Shown here one piece after another: positions 12,601 through 25,189 of a DNA stretch of 64,000 bases (position 1 is the stretch's first letter; every line of letters begins with the position of its first letter). The translations under genes were made by a program, and so were the position numbers. A model generated the notes under the pieces. It searched no databases. It was not told the origin of the DNA and saw nothing but the letters and a program-made list of their open reading frames with translations. Source of the stretch: Isoetes taiwanensis (taxonomy: Eukaryota > Streptophyta > Lycopodiopsida > Isoetales > Isoetaceae); contig JAJEKV010000300.1 in the NCBI GenBank assembly GCA_021234155.1, forward strand, positions 1-64,000, read 5' to 3'.

Positions 12601-14791
12601 TTCCTTAGCTCACTGTTCTAAAGAAATTTTTAGGAATCATCTCCTTACGTAGATCATCTTGCCATTTTTCTACAGCCTTTTATTTTTCCCCTTCGATTAC
12701 ATTTGTTTACTTCCCTCTTGCAATTGGAACCTTTTATGGGTATTGAGGCTACCGGCGGTGGCTTTTACTACTGGTCAGGTGCTCATGCGGAATTCTTTGG
12801 CGGGACAACAAAGCATTTACAATCACTCTAAGTATTACTGAATCGGCAGTTATTTTGTCGGGGAAGAATTTTGGTCATTTCGTTTTATTCGGGGCGTTAC
12901 GTGCAAGAGGCAGGACCGATTTGTTTGTAGTTTTCAAAGGCGGGGTCGATCTCTTCTTGTTAGGAGTCCGGCATTCACAGTTTGCATAAGCGAGGTTTTC
13001 AAGAAGCGGTTTGGAACGGGGGTTGATCCGGCTTATTTTTGGTTTTGGCGGGAATGCCTCCGGCCCTATTTTACATACGTGCAGCCGGTATTTTCGTTTG
13101 TATCTTGGCTAGGAAAGCCCAAAAGGGCCATTACTTCCAAACATCGAGTTGTTCTCTTTTTATATCATTCTTGCGCCCTACAAAGTATTAGGGTAATGAT
13201 CCTTCTTCTTTTTCATAATTTACCCAACCATTTCATTCGTGTAAATATTACGTGACTACCATGGATGGATGCTATGACACTATACCTCATTTTGGTGCCC
13301 GTCCGTACATGATAAACAAGGGCTTGTTATCTACATTTTCTCCTTTTGAACTGGTTTGTTCCTTCCTTTGGAGCTTTTAATGCGAGTTTCTCTTTTGGCT
13401 TTTCTAAGTACCCGGTCCGGACCCCAGTATTTAGATGCGGGATCCGGTCTTTACGGACACATTTGGCTCGGTCTTTTCAGGACTCCCGTGATCCAGCGCC
13501 ATAGCCATCCCGAGCCTTGATGGGAGCCATCAACCCGGCCATACCATTCAGCATGCATCCGATGCTACCGGGCATGCATCCCCGAGGCGCTGATTCAACC
13601 GCGCATGGAACCTTGGGAGTAAGTGCTGCTTTTCTTTCATTACCTCATTCTCACAAAGTCCTGGTCAAAAGTAATACTGCTTGCTGAGGTGCATTAAAGA
13701 GGAGCGACTTTTGAACGGATATGAGGTGGTATTTCGGAATAGCGGGAGCCGGAATTGGCAATGGTTGGTTTGTGGCCAATTTCCTCACGGGTGATGCTCC
13801 TTTCATTCCAGGCCCATTGAAGTGCGGTGATTTGAGCAGCAGCAGCCATGGAGGCCGAGGAGGGGCGACCCGAGTTGGACCCGGAGTAAGTTATAGAGCA
13901 GCGTAAGATTGATAGAAGCGGGCTCCCGATGCGTGGGAGCATTTTTCATAATCTTTAGGGTATGTTTTGCATTTGTGATTTCCGGGGCTTTTGCTGCTCC
14001 CGGTTCAAGATCCCATCCACAGTCCGTTTTCTAGTTTGCAATTGCAATGGGAGATCAAGGCATCATTCTTGTATAGCCGAAATCCCACCACTCCCACACC
14101 AATCACATTCTGTTCATAGCCATATATATCTCGCGGGGTTGAGGATTTTGCGTGGAAGGGGAGCAGAATTGCCGGTCCCAATACCCATTAGGAGCGTGGA
14201 TCGGGGAGAGAAAGGATTAGCCAAGAAGAAAGTTGACCAACCGCGCACACTTGAAATTAACCAAATAAGCCATTTTCTTGTCGTTATGCTTTGGTTTGAT
14301 TGTTTGAGATAGTTTGATTAGTTTGCTCTACTTTTCCTTGCTTATGGTAATAATTAAAGTAGTCTTCTTCTTCTTTGTACCTTTTTGGTGCAGCTATGGC
14401 CCTGAGGATTATGGTGGCCTTTTCGTGATATCAAAGATAAAAAACATCCAGTACAATTCTTGAAGCTAAAGGAAGGATCCTTCCTACTCAAAAAGGTGTA
14501 GAAGGGCCAAGGTATTAGGCAGCGAAGTTGAGGTCACCATTTCAGGTCAAAGCGGTTGTATTTGGAGGCGAGAGATATATAAATTACATTCTATGAGATG
14601 AGACATATTGATAGTAAAAGGCATAGTGCGCGCCATGGATGGAGGATCCCTAATGCTTTAGAACAAGGCATGATGTAGCTCATGGTTATCAAAGGGTAAA
14701 GAAGACTTGGGCATACCAATAGTTGATCCCATAACCACACTCCCGGGGAAGTCTATCGTCAACACCAGGGCAATGGTCCTTAAAGCATAAG
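12601..14791. other. No recognisable gene
   Basis: Mixed composition with a more GC-rich patch at 13420-14200. The open frames at 13694-13942, 13721-13906 and 13962-14312 show no family motif. The stretch before 14790 may be decayed N-terminal sequence of the MULE that follows. Confidence 0.4.
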
Positions 14792-16062
14792 ATGCATCAA
14801 TGCTCCCAGAATAGAGATGAATTCACGGCTATGGATGATCTGTATAACTTGTCCCATAAAGATTTCGCGACACATGGATGCTACAAGGATGTGGCCACAA
14901 AGTATGAGGGATGTGGGTTGACTTACGGGGAGGGGGATGTGTTTATTGTATCAGGAGGTGTTCTTTATTTTTTGGGCATCATCACCCCCCTTTCAAATGA
15001 AGAAGATATTGTTGGAACATGGAAGGGGGAATCTTGTAGCCATGGACTCAACCTTGAGACCAATGATCATTGTTACGGCTTGTATACTACGCTGAGTATA
15101 TGACACACATGGAAATGGGTGTCCACTGTTGTAAGGTTCTAACCTCTAGTGCCACCGGGGAAGACATCCACCCTTGGCTGATGGCAATGAAGCTTAGTAT
15201 ACATAGAGAGGACCCATCATGGGAACCTTCATGTTTCATTATGGATGGCCGACAGGCTAGAGATAAATGCCTTGAAGGGCGTATGGCCTAGAGCCAATAT
15301 TAGGTTATTATTATCCGCATGTGAAGAAGCTGGATGAAGATGTCTTGAAGTGTGTCAAGAATAAGAAGGTGAGGGAAATGTTTAGGGACCCGGGCATATT
15401 ATGTATGCCACTTGTGTGGAATGTGATCAAGAAGGGCCTAATTTGATTATGTGGAGGCTTGTGCGTAAGGAGGCATTGAGAAAACTTGGATGAATTCAAG
15501 GAAAAGTACAAGTGTGGAAAAGGGTTGTGAGGTATATGAATAAGGTTTGGACCAATAACATCACACATTGGATAATTGCGACAAGGATGTATCCTCACAC
15601 CAACCGGGGAGACAAATGCTGGCATAGAGAGTCTTACCATGGCAACATGAAGAAGATTAGGGGGTCTCTAAGTATGCTTTGAGAGGAAGAATTGATTGGC
15701 TGATTTTACATGTTGACAATATTACAAACCCATGTCATATAACGGGTTCATGAAGGACGAGGGTTTTAAAACCAACAAGAGGCGAGGAACACATAGTTGA
15801 GGCAGCCATTATAGGTGCAAGAGACATTCTGATGAAGGCTGTTAGGTGGCTGAATTTCAAGGGAAGGGGGGGGAGGTGTGGAGTCAGAACATGGATACTT
15901 AGGATGATACTTGAGGAGGCATTGCCTTATTTAGTAGATGTGGCACATGAGCATTGGTCCACTTGTGATTGTCCATGGGGTATGAAAGGGAATATGTGCA
16001 AGCACCAAGTTAAGGTGATCCGAATGATGACCAAGTACAAGCGAGGGGAGATATTTTAAGGT
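14792..16062 (+). pseudogene. Decayed MULE (Mutator-like) transposase with SWIM zinc finger
   Basis: This is a cut-and-paste transposase remnant. The piece at 15070-15291 reads GEDIHPWLMAMK and then WEPSCFIMD, the family block (WLxALK ... WxPxxFxxD) that carries one of the DDE acidic residues. About 15605-15710 reads, across frames, like a GIESYHGNMK block followed by LRGRIDWLI, the segment between catalytic core and zinc finger. The piece at 15832-16059 ends in a SWIM finger: C45-x-C47-x8-C56-x-H58 in CDCPWGMKGNMCKH, followed by a short tail. Order and spacing fit a plant MULE of the MuDR/FAR1-related type. Frameshifts and stops separate the blocks, and no terminal inverted repeats were found. 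16063-16640 may include more of its C-terminus, but I see no motif there. Confidence 0.75.
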
Positions 16063-16902
16063 TTTGTGGAACATTACATGGATCTCGGGGCTGGCGGGTT
16101 GTGAACTTAAAGGCTTTGCGAGCATATGATGACATCTTGCCTCCTTGGAAAGAAGGGCCATGCAATGGTCTTGCACTTGATGAAAAATTATGGACCAAAG
16201 CATTCTTTGGTTGTTTGAGTCAAAACCAAAAGGTTAAAGGTACTAGCGAGTATAGATGACACAATGCATGCTATAAAAGGAGACCATAGCTAGGAGGCCC
16301 CAACTATTGTGAAGCTAGGTTCCTTTTTGGTGAACTTAGCAATAAGTTGGCAAGGCTAAAGTGATATGGCCCGACAACACCCAAGGCCTTTTGGTCTAAG
16401 CCATGGTTGAAGACTTTAGTGGGAATACCATGGTTAGGCCAATCCCTTTCGTGGAGAGCGTAAGAAGAGGAAGAAGGCTAGTGCACTTAGTGTTTTCTGG
16501 AAGGAATCACGAAGACCACATCACAAAATGTGAAGGTATTGCATTTATTCCCATAGATACTTTTGAAGCATTCATATTCTTATCTCTCGAATTCATGTCA
16601 TGCCATTCTAGGTACAAATGGATCACGGTCTTGGGCATACATTAATGTCATCAATGTTTTGAACTATTAGGTGATGATGCCATGTTGCTTTTAGGGTGAA
16701 AGGGGTGACACGACGATCTGCTGTCAATATATTTTTGAATGTTATGGTATCTGTTTTGCATACATACTCTAATCCATGGTCGTTTATAGGCCTCATAATC
16801 CTTTATTTGCCTTATAATACTTGGTGACTTCATATTTCGGCTTTATTTTGCCCCATGTTCATATGTTATTTTAGCGGCTTGAGAGCAATATGGTAATCTA
16901 AT
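16063..16902. other. No recognisable gene; region between MULE and minisatellite
   Basis: The open frame at 16403-16645 and overlapping minus frames at 15931-16203 carry no motif. The sequence may be trailing MULE DNA. Confidence 0.35.
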
Positions 16903-17095
16903 ATGGTTGCCATGTTCCTTGGTATATCGGCGGGGAACTTGGTATTTCGGCCATATACCATGGTATTTCTAGCCACATATATGGTATTTAAGCCAATACT
17001 TTGGTATTTCTGGCCATATATATGTATTTACGCCAACACCATGGTCTTTCGGCCAACACCATGGTCTTTCGGCCAACACCATGGTTTCCCCCGAA
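16903..17095 (-). repeat. Minisatellite block 1 (ACCATGGT units, inverted orientation)
   Basis: About eight degenerate units of roughly 18-22 bp of the form CACCATGGTCTTTCGGCCAA or ATGGTATTTCTGGCCATAT. They read as the reverse complement of the units in the 17790-18510 block. The last three copies (17036-17085) are nearly identical at an 18-bp period. Confidence 0.75.
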
Positions 17096-17789
17096 TTGGG
17101 CTGACCCTCTCTGCCCGCTTGACTTTCTTGATCCCTCTCAATGAGCTCGGATGCAAAGGAGTTATCTGTTTTTCCTCCTTTGTCTTTGCCTTGGCTTTGA
17201 GGCCGTTTGCTTGCATCATCTCCCCTCGGGAAAAATGCTCTTCATTGCCCTCATTCTCTTCTACAACATAATCAGGATCACTATCCTCCAGGATCTCCCC
17301 TCTTCTTCCTCACTTTCCACTTCCATTCCTTTTGACCAATGCTTCATCCCTTCCTCTGCGGAGAATTCCCACGGCCGAATAGAAGTAGGATGAGCTTCCA
17401 CTATCATCCTCACTCCCATTTTACGAATTGGCCCTTGGGCACCTAACATCTTGCCCGGAGCAGGCATCCGCCATATCTAAGCCCTTGAGGCTTTGCTCTA
17501 CCACCTTAGGGGAAACGCCATAGCTACGCCCTTCGAGACTTATTTGGAATCGGCGACCATAAGCGCACACCGAGCCCTGTTTTTTCGAAGAGTGCGATGA
17601 TACAACAATTTTTTTTTTGAAAGAGTGCTGCGGTACTTGTTAGGTGCAAGGGACAACTATTGTCGGATCATTAGATCGCCCCAATTTAAAAATCGATGAT
17701 GATAGTTACGGCGGGCGGATGGCGAAATTGACATATACCGAGAATGTTTGAGAATATCACAAATATCTGCGTAAAAGCTTTCCACGGAC
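17096..17789. other. Spacer between inverted minisatellite blocks
   Basis: Non-repetitive and pyrimidine-rich in its first half. Open frames on both strands (17151-17393, 17261-17467) have no recognisable motif. The position between two oppositely oriented blocks suggests element interior, but no ends are visible. Confidence 0.35.
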
Positions 17790-18510
17790 CTGAAATACCA
17801 TGGTATAAGGCGGAAATACCAATGGTATATGGCGGAGATACCATGATATATATAGCTTTGAAATACCATGGTGTGTTCCTAGTAATATCATATTAAATTG
17901 CATGGTCTATATGCGGAAATACCATGGTCTATGTCTGGAAATACCATGGTACCATGGCAAAATACCATGGCAAAAATACCATGGTCTATGGCAAAATACC
18001 GGGCTCTATGGCTAGAAATACCATGATGCAGTCACGAAATACCATAATCTATGGCGGAAATACCATGGTGTGTTCCTAGTAATATCATATTAAATTGCAT
18101 GGTCTATATGCGGAAATACCATGGGCTATGTCGGAAATACCATGGTACCATGGCAAGAAATACCATGGCATGAAATACCATGGTCTATGGCAAGAAATAC
18201 GGGCTCTATGGCTAGAAATACCATGATGCAGTCCGGAAAATACCATAATCTATGGCGAAATACCATGGTCTATGGCGAAATACCCTTCATTATATCGGAA
18301 AAACCATGGTCTATGGTGGAAATATCATGGTCTATGGCGGAGAAATACCCCTGGTCTATGGCGAAAATACCCTTCATTATGTCAGAAAAACCATGATCTT
18401 TGGCGGAAATACCATGGTCAATGGCGAAAATACCCTTCATTATGTCCAGAAATACCATGGTCTATGGCCAGAGATACCATGATATAAGGCCTGAAATACC
18501 ATGGTGTGTT
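17790..18510 (+). repeat. Minisatellite block 2 (AAATACCATGGTCTATGGC units) with higher-order repeat
   Basis: More than 25 units of about 18-22 bp with core AAATACCATGGTCTATGGC. A higher-order repeat of about 198 bp is visible: GTGTGTTCCTAGTAATATC occurs at about 17871 and 18069, and the following units match one to one until about 18260. A third partial start (GTGTGTTAGAGGTAATATC) lies near 18503. Frames read through the array in several phases and give repetitive peptides, which I do not treat as genes. Confidence 0.85.
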
Positions 18511-18784
18511 AGAGGTAATATCATATTAAAGTGCAATAATATTTATCACATACTACCTTACAAAGAAATTACCATGCAATTTATATTTGTTCATGGCCTT
18601 AGTGACTAACTATGTTAACTAACTACATTAAGCTAATCCGCTAGTTGAAGTTTAATAGTATTTTATGTTGTCACGTACCTTAGTGATAATGGCCTTAGAA
18701 ATGTGAGGGACTATGTCAATTTTAGGTGGCAATAGTTGTATTGCTCTAAAACAACTTATGTTGTGTTAACCTCGATTGGTCATC
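18511..18784. other. Spacer, no feature
   Basis: AT-rich, non-repetitive sequence between the main minisatellite and a small outlying block. Confidence 0.3.
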
Positions 18785-18870
18785 GCCCGGAAATACCATG
18801 TTATTCATGGAATGAAATACCGTGTCACTCGGGCAAAATACCATGTTACCCATGGCGGAAAAACCATGGC
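18785..18870 (+). repeat. Minisatellite block 3 (outlying units)
   Basis: Four diverged units of the same minisatellite (AAATACCATGTTATTCATGG and similar) in the same orientation as block 2. Confidence 0.65.
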
Positions 18871-20066
18871 GGTTAGTTTCGGCCGCCCACCTCCGTCCAG
18901 TTCAAAAGTGGCCATCTTGAATGCACACGCCCGCGGTACCATGGACTGCCCACTTGTGAGAATGAAGTACCGAGGCAGCAGACCACGGGTATGCTCATGC
19001 GTGGTTGAACAGTAGCGGTTCGGATCATTTCGAATGGCATCGGATGCATCGCGGGAATGGCATGGCGGGTTGATGACTCCCATCGGCGTTCGATGGGCAT
19101 GCGTCAGGCTGATTCACGAGTCCGGGAAGGCCAGAGCCAAATCTGTCAGGAAAGACCGGATCGGACTCCAAAATCGGGGGTCCGATCCACCGGAGTTATA
19201 GCTTCACAGTTTTTGTGTTGCAGGGATGCTTTGTGTTGGTGGGATGCTCTCGTATATATAAGTTCGGCATTATTAGGAAGTTATATGAGGAACATGAAAA
19301 CCAGCATGGAGTGTTGACTTCTCTCGAACATATCCCCAGATGTTGGTGTCTAGAAGTGATGGCGGCAAGGTAAAATTGTCTTTGCTCGGACAAGAAACTA
19401 GTGCTTTAAATATGGAGATGAAAGCAAATATCTGCTCTATCAAGTACAATCCTGGATCAAGTAACTTCATTGCAGTAAGCATGAAGATTTCTGCGGAATA
19501 TGTGCTTGTGAATGTGACCATTATACATAGTGCTTGAGACAATTCTTGCCGGACTACGATTCTTGCTTAACTTTGGTGTTTGAGTTTGAGGATTACAATT
19601 GTCTTCATGTGACAATTTCTTTTGGGCAATTTCCCTCGAGATTTGAGAGACAACAACTTTATCTAGTATTGGTGGCTCTACAAAAAGTGAAGGTGGCCAT
19701 TGTTTTGGGGATCATCTCCCCACGGGCTTGGAAGCGGAGAAGGATTCCTTTTGTCAGCTCACAAGAGTAAATGTGACCATTGTTTTGTGAGACTTGGAGT
19801 AGCGAAGGATTCCTTTTGTATTACGCTAAGCGAATTCAAGCTTACATAACTTTCAAGCAATTAAGAGCGGCATTTTGTTAATGCGGTTTGCGAGATGGTT
19901 TATTGCTTTGGATTCGGACTTTTGCAGCGAACAAGTTTGTGATTTGTGAGATTTGATGCCGCTCACCATTCTCTGTGAAAAGACCTCGGTCTTGGACGGA
20001 CGTCGGCCGGACATTTGACGGCGGACTATGCGATTCGGATAAGCTAAGCTTTCTTTGCAGAATTTT
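18871..20066. other. No recognisable gene
   Basis: Open frames on both strands without motifs. Short repeats of GTGACCATTGTTTTG around 19695-19790 suggest a small local duplication. Confidence 0.35.
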
Positions 20067-20404
20067 GATCGGTCATATCTCTCATCCGGTTGTCAGATTT
20101 TTCATGTGCTTGGGGCTTGTTGGAAAGCTGGTTCATAGATCTTTCCAGCGGTGTATGGTACCTACATGCTTGGCTTTGTTTCTGTGCTCAAATTGGCACT
20201 TTTCCGGGCTGTGTGCTAGGGTTTACGTGGCAATCGGTAGACACTTTGTGGTTGTATCTCTCACATCGATTGTCAGATTTTTATGTGCTTGGGCTTATTG
20301 GAAAGCTGGTTCAGAGATCTTTCCAATGGTTTATGATACCTGCATGCTTGTCTTTGTTTCAGTGCTCAAATCTGCACTTTTCGGGCTGTGTGCTAGGTTT
20401 TTGT
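20067..20404 (+). repeat. Diverged tandem duplication of about 180 bp
   Basis: The sequence from about 20067 (GATCGGTCATATCTCTCATC) to about 20233 is repeated at about 20251-20404. Shared landmarks in order are GTCAGATTTTTNATGTGCTTGG, GGAAAGCTGGTTCA, AGATCTTTCCA, CATGCTTG-CTTTGTTTC and GGGCTGTGTGCTAGG. A frame stays open through both copies. It may be the untranslated leader of the LINE downstream. Confidence 0.75.
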
Positions 20405-21540
20405 GGCGGCGGTACACACGGATATCGAGAGTCGTCGCCCAAGTCATACCCCAAGTCATGGCCCAGAACCACAGTCCGTGTGTGGACCCACACTTGGTTG
20501 GTGAGCTACCTCGGACCACACCAACCCATCACAGGAAGGCCCAAACACACCAACCACCGGGTTGACCCCACGCAGCGAGAGCCCTGGGAAGACCATGGCC
20601 CGGGGCCACCAAGGAAGAGGCCTCGAGGCGGGGGGGAGAGCGTCTTCCATGAAGAGGAGGGCCAACCAAGGCCGGTCGACCCGACAGGCCCGGGCCACAC
20701 GGGCAATCCGCGGTCGAACCTTGGAGCCATCAAAGCGAGGTTGAGAATAGCGGCGCCGCCTTGCGAGGCCCCCCGACAGAGGTGGAGAACATAACATCTC
20801 GGATGTTGCGCATGGCGGTGCGCGAAAAAGCGGCGAATCACAGAATTGGAGGATCAGCGTCACGGCGAGGCGGATGATAGCATCCACTTGCTACAATTTG
20901 GTGACGGCAATACCAGCAGGAGCTTGCGGATATGAGGGGGCGTGTAGATGCCGTGTTGGCGACTATGGGGGCTGGGGCCTTGGGGGCGAGGAACAGGGTA
21001 GGCGGGGAGACACTTTCGTAACCTGTCACCGAATCGGGCCGAGGTTGAGGAGGCTAAGGCCCGCGATGCGAGGAGCACAGGCGCCCTCACCGCCGAGAGG
21101 TTGTGGAGGCGCCAGCGTGAGACAAGGATTCGGCTGCTTTGGAAGCTAGCCCGGCGAGCTGGCGCTCTTGAGGGTAAGGATTTAGCGAGACGGGAGCTCA
21201 CGGGAGCTTGGGGCAGCCGTTGCCCGGCAAGGCAAGGGCCTCCATGCGAGGCACATGAGCAACTCTGCCATTGCACGCGGGGAGATGGCAAGACATGAAC
21301 GTCCCGCAAGAGCCGAAAGCTCGGACTCAGGAGAAACGAAACCCGCGGCAAAGAACACACCAACCCAGCGAACCCACCAACCTACGGGGGCGTCAACACG
21401 AACACATCGCTGCGGACACATCGGGATCAGCCAGGGCCGCCACCACCCGGCCCGGCCACAACCTATGCCTCACCCACCTCAACCAACACACAGTGCTGCC
21501 CTCACGAACTTCATGAACAGAGACGCGGGAGCTTGAATGT
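20405..21540 (+). pseudogene. GC-rich Arg/Pro-rich coding-like region, possibly LINE first ORF
   Basis: The composition jumps to GC-rich compared with both flanks. One frame (20090-20794) is open for 234 codons; its C-terminal half is rich in Pro, Arg, Gly and Glu. From about 21010 to 21250 another plus frame gives an Ala/Arg/Glu-rich, coiled-coil-like stretch (AEVEEAKARDARSTGALTAE). LINE first ORFs are often basic, coiled-coil nucleic-acid binding proteins, and this lies just upstream of an endonuclease/RT remnant on the same strand. I see no RRM or zinc knuckle, so the assignment is positional. Confidence 0.4.
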
Positions 21541-22059
21541 GGTAGTCGCGTAGGCCAATTCGAGGAGGGTATCACTTCAGACTGCATACCATTCTGAATC
21601 TTGGGATGATGTTCAAAGACTCGTGACCATTGGAAAGGCGTAGTAAATCATGGAATTCAGCGCCTGACGCCCGGTGGTCATCTTCAGCTTGAGATGTGCG
21701 GGCGGTGGCCATCCGCCGTGGTAGGGAATTGAAGGGGCGGCCGGGCGTCAGACAGGGACTTGGCGACCCCAAAGGGAAGAAGGTGTGAGCTGGCCAAAGT
21801 CGAGGGCCGCCCTTGAACCCTGAGGGGCAGCGGGGGCTGGTCCTGAAGGATCGCCCAATTAGGCGACCAACCCGGGGATCTTGAGCACTCAGAGCCCCTC
21901 GGGAATTCCCTGCGAGGGCCCGGTGGACAGCATCCCATCTTCCCGCTCCCACAGACCACCACTACTTACCAATCGGACCGGGCGGCGTGCATGCCCACTA
22001 AATAGGGATCGTGCCCGGCGTGGTATCCCGGAATTCGCAGGCTTTCCATGGCGAAGGGG
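21541..22059. other. GC-rich linker between possible LINE ORF1 and endonuclease
   Basis: No motif is visible. The GC-rich composition continues from the previous region, supporting one element. Confidence 0.35.
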
Positions 22060-25000
22060 CGATCTCGAATAAAATGGCCGCCATGGACATGGACCTTATC
22101 TTCCTCATGGAAACATGGGAACATGCTAGTCCCGTCGGGCTACGATTTGCGGGGATACGGTAGCTACTCGATCTTCAATGAGTGCACTTAGGAAAGCGAG
22201 GACACGGAGGAATGCGTGTTATTACGGACAACCTTGGCCCAATCGGTCTCCTGTGGCGCATGAGGCGGGCAATGAATGCTGTAGTGAAAGTGCGAGTGGC
22301 GATGGCAGCCCTCTCTTTGTGGCTTGCTTGCTACTTCCCACATCTTGAGAGCAACTTTTACCACGCGCACTTGGATGTGGGCGGTGAGGAGCCCTATGTC
22401 GATCTATATGATGACATATAGCGTCCTGAACAATCGGGCAAGGTCATGTTGCTTGGAGATTTCAATCTTGGCGCCGAGGCGAGGCGGATCCCAAAATTTG
22501 CACCTCTAGGCGAGGATGTGTTGCAAATGGACCCCTTGAGATGGTTTGGCCAAAGGCGTCGGATGGCAGACCCGGTGACCGCGGTATGGCCGTGATTTCT
22601 TCTTCAGGCGGCGATATCTTTGACACGGTCATTTGCAATAGGGCACAATGGCCATCCTCGGCCGCTTCACTTGTAGGCGGGGAGGAGCAGTGACACGGTG
22701 TGGTGGATTGCGTGCTAGCGAGGCGAGCAATGCCTACACTTGATCACTTCGCCCGATTGCCGGGGACGGTGGTAGGGACGAGGAAGTAGACTCGACCATC
22801 ATTTTGTTCTTGAAGATAGATTGGCGGTCCAGCAGGCACCCATTGCCCCAGCGCCCCATGTACCCGCGGTTTGCGTGCGGACTATGATCATCGCGGCCCG
22901 GTCTATGAGGATGCTTGAGCATGGCTGCGGGAATAACGCAACTCCCCACTTCAACGTGAGCCCGGCCCGAATTTGAACCCGGCTCCTTGAGGGTAGGGGC
23001 CGGATGCTTTGGGAGAGCAGCTCTCGGCGATCCACAGGGGCTGCAACCACCTTCCCCTTAATCCTTGGTTCGATGCCGAATGTCGGGGAGGCATTTGAAA
23101 GCGATGGCTCGCCAAGTCTTTGGACCCCACCATGCGCCCGTGAGCCGTCCGTCAATACGCTCCTTCCTCAAGACCAAAGCGGTACCTTGAACTCGGTAAG
23201 CAGATGTTTGGTCTTCTAGAGGCCGCCACCCTAGGGCCTTCACGGAGAAAGGTCTTGAGTAAGCACCACGACCCACGGGAAATGTTACCGGAGGAACAAT
23301 GGGTGAGATATGCTGGCAATTTGCATGACCCAATGGGAAGCGGGCACCGGTACCTCCATGAGCGGGGCCTAGCTTTGGTCATTCTTGAAGGGGATGTCAT
23401 AATGGGCCTGCAATATGCTTTGCTAGCGGGGAAGGCAGTGATTTGGATGGTATGCGGTGCGGAGCTTCTCAAGTGGGCGGGCCCCAATGGTGGGTTCTCA
23501 CATCACTCTTCAACGAGGGCATTGCAAGAAGGCTTCCCCGCCTTTGGACTACGGTAGAGTTGTGCCCATATACAAAGCGGGGGACCCCCACATTGACCAA
23601 CTATCATTACCATTATGGTGGGATTAAATCTTTGCCAAGTTGCTTTACAGGGATTCTTGGCGGCGATTGACTACTTTAGGCGGAAGGATGGAGAAGTCTT
23701 GGGCTCGCCTGGTAGGCTTAGCCCCGGCATTCTACTATTGACCATATCTTCACTCTGCGAACACTCATAGAGGATAGCGAATCGGCCTTGAGAATGTCGC
23801 ATTTGCTTTGTGGATTTACGCAAAGGCTTTTGACCACGGTGCCTTAGGATAAGTTGTGGAGCAATTGGGGGCGGCTAAGGCGACTAAGGGACCCCGTCGA
23901 CTTGCTTTGTCGGGAATGCTATGTTAGTAGCATTAGGAGACTATCTGAGGCTTGTACATTGACCAGCTAGAAGAATGGCTAGGCGAACGGGCGAGGCGCT
24001 TAGTTGATGCACCACATAATCCAGGCAACTCATATATCTTTGATGATGTTGACCTGCTTTCGCATATACCCGGAGGACATGCAGCGCCACACGGATGCTT
24101 TGGACACTTACGCCAATTCGACATGAGAGTTAACTTGGCCAAGACAAAGTCTTCTTTGGTCCCATCATCCGGCACCCGTCTTCCCTCATTCACTTACCGA
24201 GGCGGGTAGTGGAGGTGGCTCGATCTTATAAGCATTTGGGCATTGAGTTTTCTACTACCACACCTTTGGGATGCATCCATCGGTTACAGGGTCCGCTAGA
24301 GTTTGGAAAGCCACATATGCAATGCAAAAAACAAGTCACAAGGCAAAGGTGTATGCATGGGGTCACCGGGCACACTTGTTGGGGCCTTGGTTGAACCGGG
24401 TCCTCCTCTATGGGGGCAGTGTGGGGGCGGTGATATCCCTCACCACTTGGAGCGATCTAGAGCGGTCAAAGAGAGGCTTTCTTGGCCCGAACGCTTGGGG
24501 GTGAAATCCACGGTCCCATATCAGGATCTTGCTCAAGAGACGGGCTTCCTTCAATCTGTGAGGGCTGACCTTTGGAGCGTCACATTATTTACTTCGAGGA
24601 AGGTGGTGGCTATGGATGAAGCCCGGGGCTGCCCAACCTTGCTTTGGCGGTGGCGATGGGCCCAGCGACTCAAAGCTTCGCTGGAAAGACAAGCAAGCCC
24701 GGTGGTTCGCTATGGAATGTGCGAGGGCACATTTGTGGACCCGGTGCATACCTAGAAGGAGCCATTTGCTGCCTTGAAGCGGTGCTTGGATGCTTGCTTC
24801 ATGGCCAAGCTTTGGGATCTGAGAGGCCTGTCACATGTCAAGGTGGCAAATTATCGACAGCGGGTTAATCCCATGCTCACGAGGGCCCACACCACTACAC
24901 CGCACCCATCTACCCATGAAAAGGCGGGGTGATTACTTCTATTACATACGCAGTGCACACCACCTCGCATTGAGGCGGGGAGATGGATTCGGGGAGCCGC

Positions 25001-25080
25001 ATGAAGGCCAGTCCGGCCGTCTTTGTCAGCGGCCATTGAGGATGAAAGTCCGCCCTCGGGCTTTGTCCGTCTGAGCATAT
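22060..25080 (+). pseudogene. Decayed LINE (non-LTR retrotransposon): APE endonuclease and reverse transcriptase
   Basis: Target-primed retrotransposon remnant. Endonuclease: about 22092 reads DLIFLMETWEH (family FLQETW block) and 22446 reads MLLGDFNLGAEAR (family LLGDFN block). About 22700 reads like VVDCVLARRA (the S/T-x-x-DYVL block). Reverse transcriptase: 23738 reads STIDHIFTLRTLIEDS (family TTDHIFxLRxLIE), 23810 reads FVDLRKGF (motif A, family DFxKAFD), and 24037-24062 reads IFDDVDLLSH (motif C, family YADDxxLLS, with YA replaced by IF). RQFDMRVNLAKTKSS follows at about 24112. The order EN then RT and the spacing are as expected for one ORF of roughly 1000 codons. Multiple frameshifts and stops break it. 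No poly(A) tail or target-site duplication was identified, so both ends are estimates. Confidence 0.8.
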
Positions 25081-25189
25081 CGGGCTCGGTATACTCGGTT
25101 AGTTGTGCCCCATCCGGGCCTTGCATGAGCTCTTGAGCACGGCCTCTGTAGGCTTGTTGGGATCATTACCTCCGGGGAGGTAATGGATC

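Noticed and set aside
18252-18487. Overlapping long frames in the minisatellite
   Set aside because: They are by-products of tandem repeats whose unit length avoids stops, in several phases and on both strands.
17790-18510. CRISPR-like regularly repeated units
   Set aside because: Units are direct tandem copies without unique spacers, in a plant-type genome. This is a minisatellite.
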